DNA of 64,000 nt. Origin: Limnohabitans sp. B9-3 (GTDB taxonomy: Bacteria; Pseudomonadota; Gammaproteobacteria; Burkholderiales; Burkholderiaceae_C). Made by a program: the position numbers and the translations under genes. The notes under the pieces were generated by a model, which was not told the origin of the DNA, did no database searches, and saw only the letters and a list, made by a program, of their open reading frames with translations. Positions within the stretch are counted from its first letter, which is position 1. Each line of letters starts with the position of its first letter. Shown piece by piece: positions 7,060-14,166 of the stretch. Where the stretch lies: the NCBI RefSeq assembly GCF_002778325.1, contig NZ_NESI01000004.1, forward strand, positions 1 through 64,000, in the 5' to 3' direction.

Positions 7060-7136
7060 TGGGGTGGCTGATGGGGCTCGAACCCACGACAACAGGAATC
7101 ACAATCCTGGACTCTACCAACTGAGCTACAGCCACC
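7060..7136 (-). tRNA. tRNA-His(GTG)
   Basis: The gene folds as a standard cloverleaf: acceptor GTGGCTG with CAGCCAC, D-arm AGCTCAGTTGGTAGAG, anticodon arm with GTG in the loop TTGTGAT, and T-arm GTGGG TTCGAGC CCCAT. The extra G at position -1, diagnostic of tRNA-His, pairs with C73, and CCA is encoded. It lies 12 bases after the ppiD stop codon on the same strand, so it is probably co-transcribed with ppiD. Its 3' end faces the accessory island, the usual orientation for tRNA-targeted integration. Confidence 0.97.
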
Positions 7137-7148
7137 GTAGAGGGGAAA

Positions 7149-9044
7149 TTATAACCTAGCTACTTTGATTTCCGCCTTAAATTTTTCTTTTAATACACGG
7201 TAGTAAGCCAATCCTTCTGCCGATGCCCACCACTGCGCGTATTGGTCACGCTCACGAGCACGATTTTGTGCAGCATCACGCGGGACGATCTTCTCCACCT
7301 TCACCACGGCATAACCGCTGGTGCCAAGATCAACGCCCACCCAAGCTGGCAGAGTTTGAGTGCTCGCACGCAACGCAGCTTCGACCACAGCGGGTGCCTG
7401 CTGCTGCTTTTGTTCACGCGAAATCACCACGGAGGCTGGGAGTTTTGCGTTGTCTGGCGATGCCTTCCATTCTGTCAACTTGGCAGTACCCTCTTGGCGT
7501 GCACGCTCTGCTGATTGGATGGCTTTTACTTGTTCCAGTACACGGGCCTTAACTTCGTCCAACGGCAAGGTGCGTGCCGGGCTATGTTGGATGATGCGTG
7601 CTGCCGCCAACACATTAGTACCGAGTTCAACGGCTTCTGTGTTGCGCTTTTTCTCAATCGAATCAGCAGAAAAAATAGATGCCAAAAACTTTGGATTACC
7701 CAGGACACTGGCAGCAGATGCAGGTAAGGGATCGCGGGTCAAACCATTGGCTTGCTGAATATCGAGTTTCAAACGCTCAGCCACAGGCTTCAGGCTGTCG
7801 GACTGCTCGTAAACCATATTCGTAAACTGCTCAGCGACCTCGGCGAATTTGCGTTGTGCCAACTGACGTCGCACATCGACTTCTAAGCTCGCACGTTGCT
7901 CTTCGAAGCTCTTTTGTTTGGGTTGCTTGATGTCAGTCACTCGAATGATGTGGAAACCAAACTCGGTTTCCACAACGCCACTGATCTCGCCCTTTTTCAA
8001 GGTGAACACAGCATCTTCGAAGGGTTTCACCATGGCACCACGCGCAAAGAAATCAAGGTCACCGCCTTTGCTCGCAGAGCCTGTATCTTGCGAGTTCTTG
8101 CGAGCCACGTCAGCAAACTTCTCAGGTGACTGTTGAACAGTCGTCAACAAATCTTGCGCGTTGGCACGCGCTTTGTCGCGCTCTGAGGTAGGCGCGGCTT
8201 TGTCAGCATTGATCAAAATATGACTGGCACGACGCTCTTCTAAGCCTGCCAAGCGTGACAGATTTTGTTCGTAATAGCTTTTAAGTTCAGCCTCAGGCAC
8301 CACGATGCTTTTTTGCACAGACGCCAAATCTAAAACTACATACTCAACGTCAGCACGCTCCATCGATTGAAACTGCTCAGGGCGCGACTTGTAATAGGCC
8401 TCTAAATCTGCGTCGCTCGGTTTAATTTGCGCGGCGTAGTCAGAGGCTGCAAAGCGTGCCACCTGCACTTGACGCTGCTCATAAAAAGCATTCAAAGTTA
8501 CGTTGGCCAGGGCTGCAGGCGAAAAGCTGGTCACCCCTACGCCGGACATCACTTGACGAGAAGCCAAATCTCCACGCACTTGGGCTTCAAACATCTCAGG
8601 TGTCATACCTTGACTGCTCAAGAGTTGGCGATAACGTTCAATATCCAATGTCCCATCGGCACGACGGAGTGCAGCGATGTTGGGATTTTGTTGTAATTCT
8701 CCAGCCAACCGTTGGTCACTCACGCCCAAATGCAACTGGTTTGCCGCGACTTGTAACAGTCGTTCACGCACCATGCGCTCCAAGGTGCTGTATTTGGCTT
8801 CAGGTGTATCAAAGAGTTTCATGTCGGCATTGGGCATGGAACTGCGCATGCGGTCCACTTGAACGCGATGCGCGTTGTCCCACTCGGATTGCATGATGTC
8901 CACGCCATTCACAGTGGCAACAGGTGCACCTTTTTCAAGAGACCGGTTGTAGCCTTCCAGGCCAAACAAAACAAAGGAAGGAAAGATCAATAGGAACAGT
9001 AAAAACTGCATGATCCTGGTGTGCTGGCGGACAAAATCAAACAT
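7149..9044 (-). CDS. ppiD: Periplasmic chaperone / peptidyl-prolyl isomerase PpiD
   Basis: PpiD is an inner-membrane-anchored foldase near the Sec translocon that helps newly exported proteins fold. The 631-residue length fits the family. A short cytoplasmic N-terminus is followed by one membrane anchor (about 12–30, IMQFLLFLLIFPSFVLFGL), a SurA-N-like chaperone region, and a parvulin domain at about 265–365 (RRASHILI through FGFHIIRVTDIK). A second, degenerate C-terminal region completes it. Upstream on the same strand lie hupB and tRNA-Val, separated by a terminator at 9077–9103; hupB–ppiD linkage is common in proteobacteria. tRNA-His follows it directly. Confidence 0.93.
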   Translation of the reverse strand: MFDFVRQHTRIMQFLLFLLIFPSFVLFGLEGYNRSLEKGAPVATVNGVDIMQSEWDNAHRVQVDRMRSSMPNADMKLFDTPEAKYSTLERMVRERLLQVAANQLHLGVSDQRLAGELQQNPNIAALRRADGTLDIERYRQLLSSQGMTPEMFEAQVRGDLASRQVMSGVGVTSFSPAALANVTLNAFYEQRQVQVARFAASDYAAQIKPSDADLEAYYKSRPEQFQSMERADVEYVVLDLASVQKSIVVPEAELKSYYEQNLSRLAGLEERRASHILINADKAAPTSERDKARANAQDLLTTVQQSPEKFADVARKNSQDTGSASKGGDLDFFARGAMVKPFEDAVFTLKKGEISGVVETEFGFHIIRVTDIKQPKQKSFEEQRASLEVDVRRQLAQRKFAEVAEQFTNMVYEQSDSLKPVAERLKLDIQQANGLTRDPLPASAASVLGNPKFLASIFSADSIEKKRNTEAVELGTNVLAAARIIQHSPARTLPLDEVKARVLEQVKAIQSAERARQEGTAKLTEWKASPDNAKLPASVVISREQKQQQAPAVVEAALRASTQTLPAWVGVDLGTSGYAVVKVEKIVPRDAAQNRARERDQYAQWWASAEGLAYYRVLKEKFKAEIKVARL

Positions 9045-9076
9045 GCTATGAACCCGATGTGATTCTTGGTAACAAT

Positions 9077-9103
9077 AAAAAAGGCGAACATGTGTTCGCC
9101 TTT
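9077..9103 (-). terminator. Intrinsic terminator after hupB–tRNA-Val
   Basis: GGCGAACA (9083–9090) pairs perfectly with TGTTCGCC (9093–9100). On the minus strand it is followed by six T residues. It sits between tRNA-Val and ppiD, so it ends the hupB–tRNA-Val transcript and leaves ppiD to its own promoter or to read-through. Confidence 0.8.
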
Positions 9104-9113
9104 ACGTGTGTGG

Positions 9114-9189
9114 TGGTGGGCGCTGACGGTCTCGAACCGCCGACCTACTCCGTGTAAAGGAGCCGCTCTACCAACTGAGCTAAGCGCCC
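9114..9189 (-). tRNA. tRNA-Val(TAC)
   Basis: The cloverleaf is complete: acceptor GGGCGCT with AGCGCCC, D-arm TAGCTCAGTTGGTAGAGC, anticodon loop TTTACAC with TAC, T-arm GGCGG TTCGAGA CCGTC, and an encoded CCA. It lies 13 bases downstream of hupB on the same strand and before a strong terminator, so the two are probably co-transcribed. Confidence 0.97.
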
Positions 9190-9202
9190 CACCGATTCAA
9201 AA

Positions 9203-9475
9203 TTAATTCAACGCATCTTTCAGGCCCTTGCCTGGACGAAACTTAGGCACTTTAGCAGCTTTGATTTTGATCGCGTCGCCGGTGCGTGGGTTACGGCCTG
9301 TGCGGGCTGCACGTTTGCCAACAGCAAAGGTACCGAAGCCCACCAAAGACACAGTACCGCCCTTTTTCAGAGTGGTTTTCACGGCGCCAATGATCGATTC
9401 GAGCGAGCGTGTGGCTGCGGCCTTCGAAATGTCTGCGTGCTTGGCGATATGCTCAATCAGTTCAGTCTTATTCAC
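9203..9475 (-). CDS. hupB: DNA-binding protein HU-beta
   Basis: This 90-residue protein is a typical [23 protein letters not shown] at the start, the [11 protein letters not shown] strand, and the [10 protein letters not shown] beta-arm tip containing the intercalating proline, ending in [14 protein letters not shown] bends and compacts DNA as a dimer. The start codon is GTG with GAGGGG about 5 bases upstream. It heads a transcript that includes tRNA-Val, followed by ppiD after a terminator, a gene order seen in many betaproteobacteria. Confidence 0.97.
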   Translation of the reverse strand: MNKTELIEHIAKHADISKAAATRSLESIIGAVKTTLKKGGTVSLVGFGTFAVGKRAARTGRNPRTGDAIKIKAAKVPKFRPGKGLKDALN

Positions 9476-9709
9476 AAAAATCCCCTCTCATCGAGATGTG
9501 ATGTTGATCGGTTGTCGCAGCAGGTCGATGTGATGATTTGCCTCATCAGATCTTGTCTTAAACACTGCTGGATTTTCTTTTAAGTTACCCAAAGCGCTCA
9601 CGCTTTGAGCAGAGGGCATGCCGGTAAGACACGCCTTGCAGGGCAACTGGATTGGGAATTCTAGTCGGTTTTTTATGCGTTTTTGTGGCTATCAGATGAC
9701 AAGCACAAC

Positions 9710-10798
9710 TCACAAAGCCTCTGCAATCGAGCGACCGACGTCAGAAGTATTACCTTTTCCGCCGATATCAGGGGTCTTAGGTGCGCCACTTCCAGGAGCC
9801 AACACTTTTTCAATCGCAGCCAGAACAGCATCGTGCGCGTCTTTGTAACCCAAAAACTCCAGCATCATGGCGCCACACCAAATCTGACCAATCGGATTGG
9901 CAATGCCTTTGCCCGCGATGTCAGGTGCCGAACCGTGGACAGGCTCAAACAACGACGGGAACTTGCGGTCTGGGTTCAAGTTCGCGCTGGGCGCAATACC
10001 AATCGTGCCGGTGCATGCAGGGCCTAAGTCGCTCAAGATGTCGCCAAACAAATTGCTGGCCACCACCACGTCAAAGAAGTCGGGGCGTTGCACAAAGTGC
10101 GCGGTCAAGATGTCAATGTGGAACTTGTCGACGTTGATGTCTGGGTAGTTCTTGGCCATCTCCACCACGCGCTCATCCCAATAAGGCATGGTGATAGCAA
10201 TACCGTTTGATTTGGTCGCGCTGGTCAAATGCTTTTTAGGACGCGTCTGGGCCAACTCGAAGGCAAACTTCAGCACGCGGTCCACGCCAATGCGCGACAT
10301 CACGGTTTCTTGCATCACGATTTCACGATCGGTGCCTTGGTACATGCGACCACCGATGCTGGAGTACTCGCCTTCGGTGTTTTCACGCACGATGTACATG
10401 TCGATCTCACCAGGCTGGCGTGGCGTGCCGTCACGACGCACCACCGGCGCGATGATGCCAGGCATCAAACGGGCTGGGCGCAGGTTGATGTACTGGTCAA
10501 ACTCGCGGCGGAACATCAACAACGAGCCCCACAGCGACACATGGTCTGCAATTTTTTCAGGCCAACCCACAGCGCCAAAGTAGATGGCGTCGTGGCCACC
10601 GATTTGGTCTTTCCAATCGTCGGGCAACATCTTGCCGTGCTTCTCGTAGTAGTCCCAGCTGGAGAAGTCGAAGTGATCGAACTGCAAATCAATGCCAAAT
10701 TTGCGCGCAGCGGCCTCCATCACGCGAATGCCCTCGGGCATCACTTCTTTGCCAATGCCATCTCCCGCGATAACGGCAATGCGGTGTTTTTTACTCAT
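9710..10798 (-). CDS. ttuC: Tartrate dehydrogenase / D-malate dehydrogenase-type decarboxylating enzyme
   Basis: The 362-residue protein belongs to the isocitrate/isopropylmalate dehydrogenase family, in the tartrate dehydrogenase/decarboxylase (TtuC) and D-malate dehydrogenase (DmlA/YeaU) subgroup. It begins with IAVIAGDGIGKEVMPEG, has the substrate-binding run LRPARLMPG with nearby arginines, IVRENTEGEYSS in the middle, and the metal-binding Asp region NLFGDILSDLGPACTG, then FEPVHGSAPDIAGKG. The reaction is NAD-dependent oxidation with or without decarboxylation of tartrate or malate-like substrates. GGAG lies 7 bases before the ATG. It is the second gene after the haloacetate-dehalogenase-like hydrolase (16-base gap), facing a LysR gene. 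The exact substrate is not decidable from sequence. Confidence 0.88.
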   Translation of the reverse strand: MSKKHRIAVIAGDGIGKEVMPEGIRVMEAAARKFGIDLQFDHFDFSSWDYYEKHGKMLPDDWKDQIGGHDAIYFGAVGWPEKIADHVSLWGSLLMFRREFDQYINLRPARLMPGIIAPVVRRDGTPRQPGEIDMYIVRENTEGEYSSIGGRMYQGTDREIVMQETVMSRIGVDRVLKFAFELAQTRPKKHLTSATKSNGIAITMPYWDERVVEMAKNYPDINVDKFHIDILTAHFVQRPDFFDVVVASNLFGDILSDLGPACTGTIGIAPSANLNPDRKFPSLFEPVHGSAPDIAGKGIANPIGQIWCGAMMLEFLGYKDAHDAVLAAIEKVLAPGSGAPKTPDIGGKGNTSDVGRSIAEAL

Positions 10799-10814
10799 GA
10801 AATGCTCCTAAAAA

Positions 10815-11693
10815 TTAAACAGTGAAAAACGTTTGGGCCTCAGCGATCACCCGCTCGGGTGCCTCTTCGGCCAAGTAATGCCCGCATGGCAGCGAGTGCC
10901 CTGAAACATCCTGTGCGCGCTCACGCCACAACGACAAGACATCAAAACAACGGGCAACCGCGCCATGTTCGCCCCACAGCACGCGCAGGGGTTGGGTTAA
11001 TTTTCGCCCTGCCGCCACATCAGCGCGGTCGTGGTCCAAGTCAATCGTGGCGCTGGCTCGGTAGTCTTCACAAATGGAGACAGATGTGCCTGGCAGCTCC
11101 GAACAACGGGCGTACTCAGCTAAAGCCTCTGGGGCAAAAGCCGCCAAGCCCGCATGACGGCTGCCCATGACACTGCGCACATAGTGCGCGGGCCCCGCAT
11201 CCAACAAAGCCTCAGGCAAAGGTGAAGGCTGAATCAGAAAGAACCAATGCCAATAAGCACGCGCAAACGATTCGCTGGTGTGTTCGTACATGCCCAAAGT
11301 CGGCGCAATGTCGAGCAGCATCAAACGCTGCACGGCCTGCGGATGATCCACCGCCAAACGGTGCGCCACGCGTGCGCCACGGTCATGGGCCAACACATCG
11401 AAACGATCGAAACCGTGCTGCTTCATGACGGCCATCGCATCCAACGCCATTTCGCGTTTGCTGTGGTTCGCATGCGCAGCGTCGGCAGGGGGACGGGCTG
11501 AATCGCCATAACCGCGCAAATCCATCAACACCACACGCCGTGTTTTTGCCAACTCGGGCGCGACACGATGCCACATCACCATGCTCTGTGGATGGCCATG
11601 CAACAGCAAAAGCGGCGGGCCCTCCCCGCCTACTCGGCTGTGCAGCAGCACGCCGTTGCGTTCCACAGTCAGGGTTTGGAATGAATTCAACAT
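10815..11693 (-). CDS. Alpha/beta hydrolase of the haloacetate dehalogenase type
   Basis: This 292-residue hydrolase resembles fluoroacetate/haloacetate dehalogenases. It shows the oxyanion region HGHPQSMVMW, the nucleophile context AHDRGARVAHR where Asp replaces the usual Ser, the conserved ARAYWHWFFLIQPSPLPE segment, and the C-terminal catalytic His in CGHYLAEEAP. In characterised relatives the Asp attacks the carbon bearing the halogen and the Asp-Arg-x-x-Arg pair holds the carboxylate; both arginines can be seen here. It is the first gene of a two-gene operon with the tartrate-type dehydrogenase. Activity on haloacids is inferred from the family, and epoxide hydrolase is the main alternative. 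Confidence 0.82.
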   Translation of the reverse strand: MLNSFQTLTVERNGVLLHSRVGGEGPPLLLLHGHPQSMVMWHRVAPELAKTRRVVLMDLRGYGDSARPPADAAHANHSKREMALDAMAVMKQHGFDRFDVLAHDRGARVAHRLAVDHPQAVQRLMLLDIAPTLGMYEHTSESFARAYWHWFFLIQPSPLPEALLDAGPAHYVRSVMGSRHAGLAAFAPEALAEYARCSELPGTSVSICEDYRASATIDLDHDRADVAAGRKLTQPLRVLWGEHGAVARCFDVLSLWRERAQDVSGHSLPCGHYLAEEAPERVIAEAQTFFTV

Positions 11694-11719
11694 AACGACA
11701 GCTTACCCCTCCATAAAGC

Positions 11720-11741
11720 AATAATCGAGCAATTGATTATT
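11720..11741. promoter_or_regulatory. Inverted repeat between hydrolase and LysR genes (probable operator)
   Basis: AATAATC (11720–11726) and GATTATT (11735–11741) form a perfect 7-bp inverted repeat with an 8-bp AT-rich spacer. It lies centrally in the 64-bp gap between divergent genes, 27 bases upstream of the hydrolase start. LysR-type regulators commonly bind such dyads in the shared promoter region. The binding protein would most simply be the adjacent LysR. Confidence 0.5.
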
Positions 11742-11757
11742 TCTATTCAGGCAACAG

Positions 11758-12732
11758 TTGGACCGTTCAGATTTAGAGTTGGTGTTGGCCGTCAGGCTGC
11801 ACGGCAGTTTGGTCAAAGCGGCGCGCGTCCTGCAACTCGCCCCGCCGGTGGTCACCAAACGGCTCTCCGCCCTTGAGAGCCACTTAGGCGTACGCCTGTT
11901 TCAACGCACCACGCGGCGCGTCAGCCCTACCACTGAAGGGCACGCCTTGTGCGACCGTGCTGCGGAATTGCTCAACCGCTTTGTGGCCCTAGAAGACGAG
12001 CTGCGCGAACGTCAAAGTGAACCCTCCGGCCCTCTTCGCATCGCCTGCAGTTTTGGTTTTGGCCGACTTTGGCTGGGCCCACTGCTGGCGGAGTTTCAAG
12101 CACGCTACCCAGCGGTGCGGGTGGATTTGCAACTGTCCGAGCAATTGCCCGACTTGGCCAACGAAGGCTTTGACGCTGCCATTTGGCTCTGGCACCCGCC
12201 CGCGCACATCGCGGCCGAGTGGATTTCACGCAAACTCGCCGCCAACCAACGCGTACTGGTGGCATCGCCCGTGTATCTGGCGGCACACGGCACGCCACAA
12301 ACACCTGAAGACTTGGCCTCACACGCCTGTCTGGTGGTGCGTGAAAACGGCGGCGACACGGGACAAGGGCAGCGCTTTGACCACTGGCGGCTCAGCCAAG
12401 AAGGTCAAGCCCGTGCGTTGCATCTGGCCGTCCAAGGCCCACTGACCAGCAACTCCGGCGAAATGGTGCGCGACTGGTGTTTAGCAGGCCGCGGCATCAT
12501 GCTGCGCAGCCTGTGGGACATTGCCCCACAGTTGGCCTCGGGCCAGTTGGTGAGGGTACTGCCCGATTACGCCATGTACGACGCCGATATCCATTGGTTG
12601 GCCCCCTACCGCGCACAAATGCCGCTGCGTATTCGCCTGCTGCAAGATTTTTTAGCCGCACGGTTTCGCGAAGAACCGTGGAAGGCCCTCAGCCCGATGA
12701 GCGCCGTTAGCTCACCACACGCGGCGGCCTGA
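11758..12732 (+). CDS. LysR-family transcriptional regulator
   Basis: The 324-residue protein has the LysR winged helix-turn-helix at residues 1–60 (AARVLQLAPPVVTKRLSALESHLGV) and the substrate-binding fold from about 90 to 300. The start codon is TTG, chosen because it gives the canonical N-terminus immediately before the helix-turn-helix. It is divergent from the hydrolase–dehydrogenase operon, the normal position for a regulator of that operon, and an inverted repeat lies between them. Its last 26 bases overlap the convergent EamA transporter gene. The inducer is unknown; tartrate or a related hydroxyacid is a guess from the neighbour. Confidence 0.9.
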   Translation: MDRSDLELVLAVRLHGSLVKAARVLQLAPPVVTKRLSALESHLGVRLFQRTTRRVSPTTEGHALCDRAAELLNRFVALEDELRERQSEPSGPLRIACSFGFGRLWLGPLLAEFQARYPAVRVDLQLSEQLPDLANEGFDAAIWLWHPPAHIAAEWISRKLAANQRVLVASPVYLAAHGTPQTPEDLASHACLVVRENGGDTGQGQRFDHWRLSQEGQARALHLAVQGPLTSNSGEMVRDWCLAGRGIMLRSLWDIAPQLASGQLVRVLPDYAMYDADIHWLAPYRAQMPLRIRLLQDFLAARFREEPWKALSPMSAVSSPHAAA

Positions 12733-13597
12733 CGACCAAGCTCACGCCTACTGCGGTCACAGCAATGCCGGCCAGCGTCACCAACGTGATGGGCTCATCA
12801 AACAAAAACCAAGCCATCACCGCTGTGGTGGGTGGCACCAAATACATCAAGCTGGTGACGTTGGCGGCAGCTCCGCGCTGGATCAACACATACAACAACG
12901 AGCTACCGCCCAAGGTCAGCCCGATCACGGACCATGCCAACGCACCCATCATCTCGTGCGTCCAACGCACCGGCTCAGCCTCAACACAAGCAATGGGCAA
13001 AGTGATCACAAACGCCGCCATCAACTGCACCGCATTGGCGCTGCGCACATCACAAGACTGCACAAAACGCTTTTGGTACAGCGTGCCGATGGTGATCGCA
13101 CACAAGGCCATGAAGGCCATCGCCAAACTCCAAGGCGTGACCTCAATGCCGCCCTCTAACTTGCGAGAAACAACCATCGCCAAACCCATAAAGCCTAACG
13201 TCAACCCAAGCCATTGGCGGCGCGACACATGGCCACCGCGTGACGACAACCAAATTGCAGTCAGCACTGGCTGCAGCCCCACAATCAGCGCCGACAAGCC
13301 TGAGCCCATACCCACTTTGACGGCGGCCCAAACGCCTCCCAAATAGCCGGCATGCATCAGCACTCCCGTCAGGGCCAAATGTCCCCACTGTGCGCGCCCA
13401 ACCGGCCAAGGCACACGCGCCCAAATCACCCAGGGTACAAAACACAAAATGGAAAAAGCGTAACGCCACAGCAAAAACGTGAACGGCGGGGAATGGGGCA
13501 TGCCGTAGCGCGCCACGATAAAACCTGTGCTCCAAATGCCCACAAAGACCACAGGCATGGCACGCAGCCATGCTTGGTGTGACACACCACCGCTCAT
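12707..13597 (-). CDS. EamA/DMT-superfamily transporter
   Basis: The 296-residue protein has about ten hydrophobic segments arranged as two EamA repeats (roughly 8–140 and 155–290), the hallmark of drug/metabolite transporters in the inner membrane. Typical motifs include WSTGFIVARYG near the N-terminus and MYLVPPTTAVMAWFLFDEPIT in the second repeat. Its start overlaps the pgsA stop by one base (TAATG), so it ends the dnaE–pgsA run. It overlaps the convergent LysR gene by 26 bases. The substrate is unknown. Confidence 0.9.
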   Translation of the reverse strand: MSGGVSHQAWLRAMPVVFVGIWSTGFIVARYGMPHSPPFTFLLWRYAFSILCFVPWVIWARVPWPVGRAQWGHLALTGVLMHAGYLGGVWAAVKVGMGSGLSALIVGLQPVLTAIWLSSRGGHVSRRQWLGLTLGFMGLAMVVSRKLEGGIEVTPWSLAMAFMALCAITIGTLYQKRFVQSCDVRSANAVQLMAAFVITLPIACVEAEPVRWTHEMMGALAWSVIGLTLGGSSLLYVLIQRGAAANVTSLMYLVPPTTAVMAWFLFDEPITLVTLAGIAVTAVGVSLVVRPPRVVS

Positions 13598-14160
13598 TAT
13601 TTGGCGTGCCGCACGATGTCAGGCCATGCTTTTTGCAGGTAATACACCATCGACCAAACCGTCAAAACACCGGCCAGCCAAATCAGCACCAATCCCCATA
13701 GTGCTGTGTCGATCACGCCAAACAACATGCCATCAAACAGTAAAAAGGGAATCGCCACCATCTGCACCGTGGTTTTCAGTTTGCCCAGCACATGGACTGC
13801 CACGCTGCGTGACGCGCCAATTTGCGCCATCCATTCGCGCAAGGCAGAAATCGCAATTTCACGGCCAATGATGATCAGGGCCACCAACACATCGGCACGC
13901 CCCAATTGCACCAACACCAGCAAACTGGCACAGACCAAAAACTTATCGGCCACGGGATCTAAAAACGCGCCGAAGGCAGAAGATTGATTCAATTTACGAG
14001 CCAAGTAACCGTCTAGCCAATCGGTCAAGGCAAACACCACAAACATGACAGTGGCCCAAAGGTTGCGCTGCTCGGTTTCGATGGGCAAATAAAACAGCCC
14101 CACGATCAACGGAATAGCCACGATACGGGCCAGGGTCATGAGCGTTGGGATGGTCCACAT
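13597..14160 (-). CDS. pgsA: CDP-diacylglycerol–glycerol-3-phosphate 3-phosphatidyltransferase
   Basis: PgsA makes phosphatidylglycerol phosphate, the committed step to phosphatidylglycerol and cardiolipin. The 187-residue integral membrane protein carries the CDP-alcohol phosphotransferase signature D-G-x2-A-R-x8-G-x3-D-x3-D, seen as DWLDGYLARKLNQSSAFGAFLDPVADK at about 46–72. Four or more membrane segments surround it. It follows dnaE by 6 bases and is followed by the EamA gene with a 1-base overlap, so all three are probably co-transcribed. Confidence 0.95.
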   Translation of the reverse strand: MWTIPTLMTLARIVAIPLIVGLFYLPIETEQRNLWATVMFVVFALTDWLDGYLARKLNQSSAFGAFLDPVADKFLVCASLLVLVQLGRADVLVALIIIGREIAISALREWMAQIGASRSVAVHVLGKLKTTVQMVAIPFLLFDGMLFGVIDTALWGLVLIWLAGVLTVWSMVYYLQKAWPDIVRHAK

Positions 14161-14166
14161 AAAAAG

